64,000 nt of DNA, from NCBI GenBank assembly GCA_028282095.1, contig JANQIP010000070.1, positions 1 through 64,000 on the forward strand. Direction: 5' to 3'. Both the position numbers and the translations under genes were made by a program. Shown here piece by piece: positions 16,370 to 23,989 of this stretch. The number at the start of each line of letters is the position of its first letter. The first letter of the stretch is position 1. This DNA is from Xanthobacteraceae bacterium (lineage in GTDB: Bacteria; Pseudomonadota; Alphaproteobacteria; Rhizobiales; Xanthobacteraceae). Under the pieces are notes generated by a model. That model saw only the letters and a list, made by a program, of their open reading frames with translations. It had not been told where the DNA came from and searched no databases.

Positions 16370-18718
16370 TTAGTTCTTGGCGCGTTTCTCCCGCTCAAGC
16401 TGGCGCAAACCTCTCAATAGTTTTTCCGGTGTGAAGGGAGTCGAGGTGAGCCGCACGCCGGTCGCATCGTAGATCGCGTTCGCGATCGCCGCGAGAATGC
16501 CGGACACCAAACCTTCTCCAACTTCCTTGGTGCGATAGGGTTGGCCCACCACATACTGCTCGGTAATGACATCGGCGTCGTCCGATGCCGCCATCTCATG
16601 GATCGTCGGCATCCGGTAATCGAGCCAGTTCGGGTTCAGTGTGAAGCCGTCCTTGGTTATTATCTCTTCCAAAAAGGCGTGACCGAGCGCCATCGAGACC
16701 TGGCCGTCGATCTGCCCCTTAACGAGCGCCGGATTCATCGGAAACCCGCAGTCATGCACGGTCAATGCCTTCAGCAGCTTTGCTTCGCCGGTCTCAATGT
16801 CGACCTCGACCTCGGCGACTTGACAGCTAAAGGCATAGTTTTCCGACCATCGGCCCTTCGTCGTCGCAAGGCTCGGATGCGCGGGTTCGTCCCGCATGGT
16901 CCGCCAGAATCCCTCCCCCAGGATCGTGTCGCCGCGTTTGGTCGCGATGCTGTACGCGATGATCTCCCGATAGGTCATGCGCTGATGCGGGTCGTTGCGG
17001 TTGAAGACGACCTTGTCCTCGACTGCGAGCGATTGCGCATCCACGTTCAGGCGGCTGGAGGCGAGGTCGAGCATCTTCCGGCGCACGTTCCCGGCGGCCT
17101 GCCGTGTGGCGTTGCCGGTGACATAGGTCATCCCGCTGATCCAGGCGCCGATATCCTGCGGTGTCGTATCGGTGTCGGAGGAGATGATCTTGACGTCGTC
17201 GAGGTCCAGGCTGAGTTCCTCGGCCACGATCTGACAGATGACGGTTTCCGATCCCTGGCCGACATCGATCCCGCCGGTCAAAACCGTCGCCGAGCCGTCG
17301 TCGTTCATCTTGACGATGACGCCCGAGCCGTTGGGATAGATCAGCGAGCCGCCGAAATAACCGCTCACGCCCATGCCGATCCCGCGCCGGATCGTTCCGC
17401 TCGCATTGCGACCTTTGCCGTAATGGTCGATGATGTTCGACTTTTCCGCGGCGAGCTTGATGCAGTCGATCAGGCCTGCCTCATGGACATTGTCGCCATT
17501 GGGCAGCGCCTCCCAGGGTTCGCGGGCATTGCGCAGGCGAATCGTCACCGGATCGATTCCGAGGTGTTCCGCAATCGCGTCGAGCTGCGACTCGATAGCA
17601 AAGCGCACTTGCGGACAGCCGTGACCGCGCTGCGGCGCGCGAACGGGATAATTGGTGTAGACGGACAGCCCCTCGTATTTGAGGTTCGGAATGCGATAGG
17701 GGATCATCGTGAATCCCCAGGCAAGAAAGATGACGACCACGCCGCTGCCGCGATAGGCGCCGGAATTGTTGATCGTCCGCATCTGCTGGGCGACGATGGT
17801 GCCGTCTTTTCTCACGCCGGTCTTGATCTCGATGATCAATGGCTGGCCGTGGCGATAGGCCGAGAAGATTTCCTCGCGGTTGACGACGATGCGCACCGGT
17901 CGCTGCGTGAGCATTGACAGCCGTGCGGCGCAATACTCGTGCGCATAAAGGTCGATCTTGCCGCCAAAGGTTCCGCCGCAATAGGCTTTGTGGACGCGAA
18001 TTGCGGAGTAAGGCAGATCGAGCGTTCGAGCGAGCTTTGCCCGCTTGATGAACGTGCCCATCGAAGAGGTCCAGACATTGAGCCGTTCGCTCTCCCAGTA
18101 TGCGATCGTCACGTGCGGCTCGAGATAGCCGTGCGTACGCAAGTGGCTCTCAAAGCGATCCTCGCGGATATAGTCCGCGCTGGCGAACCCCTCCTCCACG
18201 TCACCCCATCCGGACGTCGTGCGTCCGCCGATATTCGCATAGGGAACTTCGATTGCGGCTTTCGGGTGGGAGGCGTGGATTTCCGGGGCGCCCGGCTGCA
18301 TCGCTTCGAGCGGGTCGAACACCGCCGGCAGCGGCTCGTATTCGACCTCGATCAGATCGAGCGCCTGCTGCGCCGTCATCTGGTCGACGGCGGCGACCGC
18401 GGCGATCTCTTCGCCGACATAGACAACGCGCCCACGCGCCAGCACGTCCTGATCGGGCGGATAGCGTGGCGTCTCGACAAAGCCGTGCTTGACCCCTTTC
18501 GTGTCCTCGGCGGTAATCACGGCCTTGACGCCGGGCAGGCTCATAGCCTTTGCCGTATCGATCCGCAGGATTCGCGCGTGCGGATGCGGGCTGCGCAACA
18601 CCCGCCCGACCAAGGTGCCGGGCAGCTTGACATCCTCGCTGTAAACGGCGCGTCCGGTGACCTTGTCGGGTCCGTCCTTGCGCCGTACGCTCTTGCCAAT
18701 ATGCCTCAACCCGGTCAC
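16370..18718 (-). CDS. 4-hydroxybenzoyl-CoA reductase-type molybdenum subunit (HcrA-like)
   Basis: A 782-aa molybdopterin-binding subunit of the xanthine oxidase family with GGTFGGKID, GGIDVGQGSE and KEVGEGLVSG motifs. The two purine-recognition residues of xanthine dehydrogenase are replaced: Ile at about 255 where XDH has Glu, and a hydrophobic residue at about 332 where XDH has Arg. This excludes a purine hydroxylase and fits an aromatic-CoA enzyme. The GTG at 18718, with GGGAGG 6 bp upstream, is preferred to a GTG 12 codons earlier without a ribosome site. It forms an enzyme with the HcrC-like and HcrB-like proteins encoded just upstream. Hydroxylase activity on another aromatic substrate remains possible. 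Confidence 0.82.
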   Translation of the reverse strand: MTGLRHIGKSVRRKDGPDKVTGRAVYSEDVKLPGTLVGRVLRSPHPHARILRIDTAKAMSLPGVKAVITAEDTKGVKHGFVETPRYPPDQDVLARGRVVYVGEEIAAVAAVDQMTAQQALDLIEVEYEPLPAVFDPLEAMQPGAPEIHASHPKAAIEVPYANIGGRTTSGWGDVEEGFASADYIREDRFESHLRTHGYLEPHVTIAYWESERLNVWTSSMGTFIKRAKLARTLDLPYSAIRVHKAYCGGTFGGKIDLYAHEYCAARLSMLTQRPVRIVVNREEIFSAYRHGQPLIIEIKTGVRKDGTIVAQQMRTINNSGAYRGSGVVVIFLAWGFTMIPYRIPNLKYEGLSVYTNYPVRAPQRGHGCPQVRFAIESQLDAIAEHLGIDPVTIRLRNAREPWEALPNGDNVHEAGLIDCIKLAAEKSNIIDHYGKGRNASGTIRRGIGMGVSGYFGGSLIYPNGSGVIVKMNDDGSATVLTGGIDVGQGSETVICQIVAEELSLDLDDVKIISSDTDTTPQDIGAWISGMTYVTGNATRQAAGNVRRKMLDLASSRLNVDAQSLAVEDKVVFNRNDPHQRMTYREIIAYSIATKRGDTILGEGFWRTMRDEPAHPSLATTKGRWSENYAFSCQVAEVEVDIETGEAKLLKALTVHDCGFPMNPALVKGQIDGQVSMALGHAFLEEIITKDGFTLNPNWLDYRMPTIHEMAASDDADVITEQYVVGQPYRTKEVGEGLVSGILAAIANAIYDATGVRLTSTPFTPEKLLRGLRQLEREKRAKN

Positions 18719-18802
18719 GCCACCCTCCCGCGGATCAATGCGCCCGCGCGGCACCGCCGCGCTTGCCGATCGCTTCAGTCGCGATCAGGCCGCCGTCGTT
18801 TG

Positions 18803-19330
18803 TCAGCGCATCACCGGCTCGACGCCCTGTCCGGACGCCTGCTGGATGGCCGCGACGATCGCGTTGTAGCCGGTGCACCGGCAGATGTTTCCTTCGAGCG
18901 CTTTCTTGATCTCCGCAATGGACGGCTTTGGATTGCGCTCGAGCAGCGCCGTTGCCGACATCAGCATGCCCGCCGTGCAATAGCCGCACTGAACGGCCCC
19001 CTGATCGAGGAAGGCCTGCTGGATCGGACTGAGTTGCCCGCCCTGCGCCAAGCCCTCCACCGTCCGCACGCTCTTGCCGTCGCATTCGACTGCGAGGGTA
19101 AGGCAGCCAAGAACCGCCCGGCCGTCGAGCAGCACGGTGCAGACGCCGCATGCGCCTTGTTCGCAGCCGTGCTTGGTCCCCATCAGTCCGATCTTCTCGC
19201 GTAGCACTTCCACAATCGTGTTACGCGGCTTGACCAAGATTTCATGGCGCTCGCCGTTGACGGTCAGTTCGATGATCCGCGACCGGACCGCGGCCGGGCT
19301 TTGCGCCTGAGCTGACCGAGCTTCCAACAT
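18803..19330 (-). CDS. 4-hydroxybenzoyl-CoA reductase-type iron-sulfur subunit (HcrC-like)
   Basis: A 175-aa subunit with two [2Fe-2S] clusters: a ferredoxin-type set in GCEQGACGVC plus GCLTL, and the second set in QCGYC and NICRC. Length and layout match CoxS/HcrC-type small subunits. A 15-20-residue N-terminal extension (ARSAQAQSPAAV) precedes the first strand; an internal start is possible. It lies 9 bp after the FAD-subunit gene and 84 bp before the molybdenum subunit. It passes electrons between the flavin subunit and the Mo site. Confidence 0.87.
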   Translation of the reverse strand: MLEARSAQAQSPAAVRSRIIELTVNGERHEILVKPRNTIVEVLREKIGLMGTKHGCEQGACGVCTVLLDGRAVLGCLTLAVECDGKSVRTVEGLAQGGQLSPIQQAFLDQGAVQCGYCTAGMLMSATALLERNPKPSIAEIKKALEGNICRCTGYNAIVAAIQQASGQGVEPVMR

Positions 19331-19339
19331 GTGAACCCT

Positions 19340-20353
19340 TCACGTCGTGGACGCATGCCCGCGGGCGCGCTCGACGGCGCGGATAAGCACGCGGCGCAAA
19401 TAGATGCGGAGATTGTCGATAAGGTAACTTCGAGAGAAGCCGTGATGCCGCAAAGGTCTTGCCTCGCCGACCGCGGCATTCACGGTTTCGGCGAAAAGCG
19501 CATCGTCTATCGTCTGGCCAACGAGAACGCGCTCGGCCTCATGGACCCGGACGGGTTTCTCCCGAATTGCGCCGATGACGATGCGTGCGTCCGTGCAGGC
19601 CTGGCGAGACGCGTCAAGCGTAAGGGTGACGGCGATAACGGCGATGGCGTATTCGAAACCGCCGCGACGCGATGATTTGTGATAGCCCCAACCGAAGTTG
19701 GCGGGAAGCGGCGGCGTGATGACGGCGGAGATGAGCTCTGCGGGCTCAAGACTGATCGGATCAATGCCCTGCCCCGAGAACATCTCCGCTACCGCAAGGC
19801 GGCGACCGCCGGCAGCGTGGACGGTCTCGATCTCGGCATTCAACGCAATGAGCGCCGGTGCAATATCCGACATATACACCGACCAACAGCGTCCAGGCCG
19901 ATTATTGGGAAACGGATAGCAGCACTCGCCCCCGCGCTTAAAGCATTTCGCCTTGAACTGATAATCGTGCTTTTGATTGAGCTCAAGGCAGCGCGTGTCC
20001 TGACACAGGTTGCCCGCGAGCGTCCCCATCTCCCTTACCTGATCACTCCCAACGACCCGCGCGCTTTCGGCCAGCATGGGCAGGTTCGTCGTGACCAGCG
20101 GTGCGCGGGCCAGCGCAGCCAGCGTCGTCAGCCCATCGATACGAAGGCCACCCTCCGCCGTAACGCTCGGAGGCTCGGGTTCGATGCCGCTCAGGCCGAC
20201 AATTGCCGTGGGTCGGGTGATGGCGATACGCATTTTGGGCAGAAGATCGGTCCCGCCACCCATGGCACGGGCCCCTTCGCCCAGCCGGGACAGCAGCGCA
20301 GATGCCTCCGGCAGTGACCGCGCGGGTTCGTACTCGAAATCAAAGAGAATCAC
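19340..20353 (-). CDS. 4-hydroxybenzoyl-CoA reductase-type FAD subunit with extra Fe-S loop (HcrB-like)
   Basis: A 337-aa FAD-binding subunit (AMGGGTDLLPKMR; REMGTLAGNL). After the flavin loop comes a Cys-rich insertion of about 40 residues with Cys117, 122, 137, 144, 145 and 156 (QDTRCLELNQ..KCFKRGGECC..GRCW). This corresponds to the [4Fe-4S]-carrying loop that distinguishes 4-hydroxybenzoyl-CoA reductase from other xanthine-oxidase relatives, where it allows low-potential electron input. A GTG start follows AAGGGG. It is the first gene of the hcrBCA-like operon, and its 590-bp upstream leader contains repeats and a MarR-type site. Confidence 0.87.
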   Translation of the reverse strand: MILFDFEYEPARSLPEASALLSRLGEGARAMGGGTDLLPKMRIAITRPTAIVGLSGIEPEPPSVTAEGGLRIDGLTTLAALARAPLVTTNLPMLAESARVVGSDQVREMGTLAGNLCQDTRCLELNQKHDYQFKAKCFKRGGECCYPFPNNRPGRCWSVYMSDIAPALIALNAEIETVHAAGGRRLAVAEMFSGQGIDPISLEPAELISAVITPPLPANFGWGYHKSSRRGGFEYAIAVIAVTLTLDASRQACTDARIVIGAIREKPVRVHEAERVLVGQTIDDALFAETVNAAVGEARPLRHHGFSRSYLIDNLRIYLRRVLIRAVERARGHASTT

Positions 20354-20369
20354 GAAAACCCCTTAACGC

Positions 20370-20910
20370 AAGGCTGCTTCAGATCGAATCAACCGCCCTC
20401 TTTTTTTTCTCTGTTTTCTCGCATGACCTTTTCTGAAAAGTCGCAGGCTTTTCGGACAAGATCGTGCACGGCCTCACCGCCCCGCAGAGTGTTACCTCTC
20501 TCCGCTTGCGGGGAGAGGTCGACGCGCGAAGCGCGGCGGGTGAGGGGCCAGCGGTGCTGTCAAGGCGCTTGCGATCGTTTCAGGTATACCAGTCGCGTCT
20601 TTCGGACCATCCTTGTTCCGAGAGCGCGGAACACGGTGACCCTGCGATTGCGCGATCAGTCTCTGCCCCGGCCATTTTTGCCCCTCACCCGGATTGCCGA
20701 AGCTGACGCTTCGACAATCCGACCTCTCCCCGCTTGCGGGGAGAGGTCTCAGTTCTAGCGTTTCCTTCTCTGACGTCCGATCCCGGACCGTCAGCCCGAA
20801 ACACTGGCGTGCGATCCCTTAAGATCGAATCGGTCGCACGCTGCTTCCCATTGCCTGGTCGCATGATCTGATCCCGAAAAGCATGCAGCTTTTCGGACCA
20901 TGCTCCTGGA
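20370..20910. repeat. Cluster of dispersed repeats upstream of the hcrB-like gene
   Basis: In order: a composite GATCATGC element (about 20380-20466), CTCTCCGCTTGCGGGGAGAG repeats in both orientations (about 20497-20560 and 20690-20748), a GACGGTCCGG-type palindrome (about 20755-20805), and a second composite element (about 20810-20905). Together with the operator at 20941 they fill the 657 bp between hcrB-like and marR-like; no gene is seen. Confidence 0.7.
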
Positions 20911-20940
20911 TTGCTCCACCAGCCAGACTGGGCCATCGAT

Positions 20941-20965
20941 ATTTGGTTTGCAAATCAAACCAAAT
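20941..20965. promoter_or_regulatory. Perfect MarR-type operator ATTTGGTTTG-N5-CAAACCAAAT
   Basis: Two perfect 10-bp arms flank CAAAT. It lies 45 bp after the marR-like stop and about 590 bp upstream of the hcrB-like start. Degenerate versions with identical geometry occur at 12739-12763 and 22440-22464. The size and symmetry suit a MarR dimer; the assignment to the neighbouring MarR protein is inference. Confidence 0.7.
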
Positions 20966-21010
20966 GAGCCGGCGAATGTCAATAGCCGAACGGCTGACCG
21001 AGGCGGCGAG

Positions 21011-21589
21011 TTAACGATCGAAGGCGCGGCAAATCCGCTGCAACGCGTCGAGTATCAGGTCACGCTCGCCCGGCCGCAGCACGGCATCCATCGTCCGCTC
21101 CTGCGCTTCGATGCGCTCGCGCACGGCCGCCAATAACCGAACGCCGGCCTTGCACAGGAACAGGCGATTGGCGCGATCATCTTCCGGGCTGCGTGCACGG
21201 CGGATGAGGTTGCGTTTGGCAAGGCGGGTTACGGCGAGGGAAAGGGTTGATTTGTCGAGCCGGTGGATCACGGCGAGATCGACTTGGCTGATGCCGGGAT
21301 TGGCGTCGACCATCGCCAGCAGGCCGTACTCGCCCGGCGTGACGTCAAGATCGGCTGCTGCCGCGGTAAGGTCACGAAAAATGGCGGCCTGCGCCTGCCT
21401 AATCTGATAACCGAGATAGCCGAGAAGGGGGCCGAAACTGAGTTCTTGCTGGCGCAAACGAGGCCTCGATCGGCGTTCCTTCTCAGAAAAGCCGGCACCG
21501 GCAGTGTCCGTTTTGCGCGCGGATGGACTTCGCCTCTTCGCAGCCGGAGCAATCGTCGTCGCTGCAACGGTCCAATCCTTGCCGCTCAT
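21011..21589 (-). CDS. MarR-family transcriptional regulator
   Basis: A 192-aa protein. Residues of about 45-190 form a winged-helix MarR domain: VTPGEYGLLAMVDANPG, SQVDLAVIHRLDKSTLS (recognition helix) and the wing region ARSPEDDRANRLFL. A basic, low-complexity tail of about 40 residues precedes it. The start at 21589 overlaps the xdhC stop as ATGA, so it is co-transcribed with xdhC. MarR regulators such as BadR and CouR sense aromatic acids or their CoA esters in related bacteria. Three inverted repeats in this block are its likely targets. Confidence 0.85.
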   Translation of the reverse strand: MSGKDWTVAATTIAPAAKRRSPSARKTDTAGAGFSEKERRSRPRLRQQELSFGPLLGYLGYQIRQAQAAIFRDLTAAAADLDVTPGEYGLLAMVDANPGISQVDLAVIHRLDKSTLSLAVTRLAKRNLIRRARSPEDDRANRLFLCKAGVRLLAAVRERIEAQERTMDAVLRPGERDLILDALQRICRAFDR

Positions 21590-22389
21590 GGGCCAAGCGC
21601 CTCCCTGATACGAACAAGCTGCGCGAGAACGCTCACGGCGATTTCCGGCGGCGTATTGCTGCCGATCCGTTCGCCCACCGGACAAGTGATACGGTCGATG
21701 AACGCCGCCGGCAAACCCCTTCCCCGCAGCTCGCGCCGCAGCGCCTCGGCCTTTGAGTCGCTGCCGATCACGCCAATGAACGCCGTTTCTACGCCGCGTC
21801 TACTCATTTCTTCGAGCACCGGCACGTCGGTGCCGTGCCCCATGGTCATGACCAGGACGAAGGATCCGGGCGGCACCGCCGGCACTCCATCGGTATAGGC
21901 CCCGACGACGCGACGCTCCAGCTTGCTGCTTTGCGGGAGACGGTCGATCCACTCCGGGCGTGTGTCAAAGCACAGGGTGTGGCAATTGAGTTCCGTGAGG
22001 AAGCGGCATAAGCGCTGTGAAATATGGCCCGCCCCGAAAACAACGACGCGCCAAACGAGATCGGGCCGATAGACCTCGTAGAAGAGGGTCATTTCGCCCG
22101 CGCAGGTCATTCCGAGGTCTTTGTTGAGGTTGATCGTTTCCAGGAGGGCGCGGGTATTGGCGCCGGGTTTGAGGAGTTCGTGCGCCTTTGCAAGACCGTG
22201 AGCCTCGACGCGCCCGCCTCCTATCGTGCCGCATAGAAGGCCATTGCTGCCGACGATCGCCTTGGCACCGATTTCCTGAGGAATGCTCCCGCGCCCGCCC
22301 GCGACCGTCACGGTGCATAATGGTGCGCCTTCATCATGAAGGCGGATCACTTCGTGCAACAGTTCGATATTGTCCACACGCCTCTCCAT
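21586..22389 (-). CDS. xdhC: XdhC-family molybdenum enzyme maturation protein
   Basis: A 267-aa protein with an N-terminal XdhC/CoxI domain (APLCTVTVAGGRGSIPQEIGAK cut by GSIPQE; GTIGGGRVE) and a C-terminal Rossmann domain (VVVFGAGHISQRL, FDTRPEW, MTMGHGTD, VIGSDSKAEALRREL). XdhC binds Moco and promotes insertion of the terminal sulfido ligand into XDH-family enzymes. The start is uncertain: ATG at 22389, or a TTG 16 codons upstream. It is divergent from yqeB, with an inverted repeat between them. It is the only xdhC here and could serve both the Xdh and Hcr-like enzymes. Confidence 0.87.
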   Translation of the reverse strand: MERRVDNIELLHEVIRLHDEGAPLCTVTVAGGRGSIPQEIGAKAIVGSNGLLCGTIGGGRVEAHGLAKAHELLKPGANTRALLETINLNKDLGMTCAGEMTLFYEVYRPDLVWRVVVFGAGHISQRLCRFLTELNCHTLCFDTRPEWIDRLPQSSKLERRVVGAYTDGVPAVPPGSFVLVMTMGHGTDVPVLEEMSRRGVETAFIGVIGSDSKAEALRRELRGRGLPAAFIDRITCPVGERIGSNTPPEIAVSVLAQLVRIREALGP

Positions 22390-22439
22390 GGACAGGGGTC
22401 GCGCTCCAGTCTGGTCGAGCACCGCCGCATATTGCAATG

Positions 22440-22464
22440 AAAAGGTTTACGTGGCAAACTAATT
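22440..22464. promoter_or_regulatory. Putative MarR operator in the xdhC-yqeB divergent promoter region
   Basis: AAAAGGTTTA-N5-CAAACTAATT has the same spacing as the perfect site at 20941. The right half matches that site at 8 of 10 positions and the left half at about 5 of 10. Its place between divergent genes would let one dimer control both xdhC-marR and yqeB-dsrE-selD. Confidence 0.5.
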
Positions 22465-22481
22465 GAAACTGCGGCGGTGGA

Positions 22482-23402
22482 ATGCTCTGTGAGGAAGCCC
22501 GCCCCGAGATGACGAGAAGCGCAACCTTACGTCCAACGTCAACCCAAGCCGGCCGCGGGAGTGCGCGCGCCGAAGACGTTTCGCCTCCCGTGGTGCTGAT
22601 CAAGGGTGCCGGCGAGATGGCGAGCGCCGCGGCGTGGCGCCTGTCCATGGCGAAGATCAAGCGCATCTGCATGACGGAGCTTGACGCGCCGCTATGCGTG
22701 CGGCGAACCGTTTCCTTTTCGACCGCGCTCGAAACCGGAAAGACCAAAGTCGAGTCTGTTGAAGCTTGCGTAGCTCGGGATCGCGACGAGATTGCGCGTG
22801 CATGGTCATGTGGGCAAATCCCAGTGGTCGCCCAGATGAACTGGGGCGCCCTCAGCGACCTCGCGCCTACGGTCGTGGTCGACGCGGTTCTCGCTAAACG
22901 CAACACGGGCACGCGCTTGTCGGACGCACCCTTGGTGATCGCGCTCGGCCCGGGTTTCGTCGTCGGGCGCGATTGCCATGTCGTGATCGAGACCAATCGC
23001 GGACATGATCTGGGACGCATCCTGGTCGAAGGATCCGCGCAGCCGAACACCGGGATACCAGGCGACATCGCCGGGCATACGGCGGCGCGCGTGTTGCGCT
23101 CGGCGGCAGACGGCGTGTTCGTTTCCGAGCGATCAATCGGGGATCGCCTCGAGGCGGGAGACCTTGTCGGCTCGGTCGGCGGGACGCCGGTTACGGCAGC
23201 GGTCGGCGGAATCCTGCGCGGATTGATCCGCCCCGGCACGCATGTCACCCGCGGCCTTAAGCTTGGCGATATCGATCCGAGAGCGAAACCGGACTATTGC
23301 CATACGATCTCCGACAAAGCGCGCGCCATCGCCGGCTCCGTGCTCGAAGCGATCCTGCGCCATCACGCACTGCGGTGCACCTTCCAAGGAAACCATTCAT
23401 GA
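22482..23402 (+). CDS. yqeB: YqeB (EF2563) family selenium-dependent molybdenum hydroxylase system protein
   Basis: A 306-aa cytoplasmic protein. VVLIKGAGEMASAAAWRL opens a Rossmann-like domain; TELDAPLCVRRTVSFSTAL, VVDAVLAKRNTGT and ALGPGFVVGRDCHVVIETNRGH (split GPGFV, DCHVVIETNRG) are typical of the YqeB/EF2563 family, which co-occurs with SelD and YqeC in genomes with selenium-dependent molybdenum hydroxylases. The biochemical role is unproven. The start is uncertain (ATG at 22482 or 22509). It ends in a 4-bp overlap with the DsrE-like gene. It is divergent from xdhC. Confidence 0.87.
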   Translation: MLCEEARPEMTRSATLRPTSTQAGRGSARAEDVSPPVVLIKGAGEMASAAAWRLSMAKIKRICMTELDAPLCVRRTVSFSTALETGKTKVESVEACVARDRDEIARAWSCGQIPVVAQMNWGALSDLAPTVVVDAVLAKRNTGTRLSDAPLVIALGPGFVVGRDCHVVIETNRGHDLGRILVEGSAQPNTGIPGDIAGHTAARVLRSAADGVFVSERSIGDRLEAGDLVGSVGGTPVTAAVGGILRGLIRPGTHVTRGLKLGDIDPRAKPDYCHTISDKARAIAGSVLEAILRHHALRCTFQGNHS

Positions 23403-23860
23403 CCTCGCCACGCCGGTGGTTCTTCACCTTCGTACTTGCCTTGTTGGTATTGGGCTTCAATGCAATGTCGGCGCCGATCTCGGCGTATGCCGACGAAAAG
23501 CGGCCGCTGTTCATTAACCTGACCAATAATGATCCATGGAAAGTCGCGATGGCAGCTTTCTTTGCAACCGATTTTGCTTTGAAGCAAGGACACGAGCCGG
23601 TCGTGATCTTTGTCAACGTTCAGGCCACGCCGATCTTCCACAAGAGCAAGTCCGACCTGCAGGTGGAGCAGTTCGGGCGCACTGTGCATGACTTATACCG
23701 CGAGTTCCTGGCGGCCGGCGGTAAGGTTTTGGTCTGTCCCGTCTGCATGAAGAGTATTGGTATGAAGGAAAGTGATCTGATGCAGGGCGCCGAAAAGGCG
23801 ACGATCAGTTCGGTCAACGACGTATTGTTTCGGCGCGACACAAAAACCCTCGCTTGGTGA
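23399..23860 (+). CDS. Secreted DsrE-family protein in the selenium operon
   Basis: A 153-aa protein. A basic N-terminus and hydrophobic core (FVLALLVLGF) lead to a likely signal peptidase site ISAYA-DEKRP. The rest is a DsrE/DsrF-like domain with INLTNNDPWKVAMA and the cysteine motif VLVCPVCMKSIGM. DsrE relatives carry sulfur on cysteine, and the selenium protein YedF contains such a domain. Tight coupling to yqeB (ATGA overlap) and proximity to selD suggest a selenium or sulfur carrier or sensor, but export to the periplasm is unexpected for that role. Confidence 0.75.
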   Translation: MTSPRRWFFTFVLALLVLGFNAMSAPISAYADEKRPLFINLTNNDPWKVAMAAFFATDFALKQGHEPVVIFVNVQATPIFHKSKSDLQVEQFGRTVHDLYREFLAAGGKVLVCPVCMKSIGMKESDLMQGAEKATISSVNDVLFRRDTKTLAW

Positions 23861-23989
23861 GTTGCAGTATACCCGCGCTCTACTACGGCTACTCACCGCC
23901 CCCGTGTGGAGGGGCCGTGAGTTTCGTCTCCTTGCCGTCGGGCGTTTGCTGCAACGTTTCGCCAAAGCGGATGTGGACAGGAGTCGACC

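Noticed and set aside
16370..18718. Second xanthine dehydrogenase
   Set aside because: The Glu and Arg that bind purines are replaced, and the partner FAD subunit has the 4-hydroxybenzoyl-CoA reductase-type Cys loop, so a purine hydroxylase is unlikely.
23861..23989. Possible riboswitch or selenium-responsive leader before selD
   Set aside because: There is a weak CCCC/GGGG hairpin only; no known riboswitch class could be matched, and an AGGAG site explains the start.
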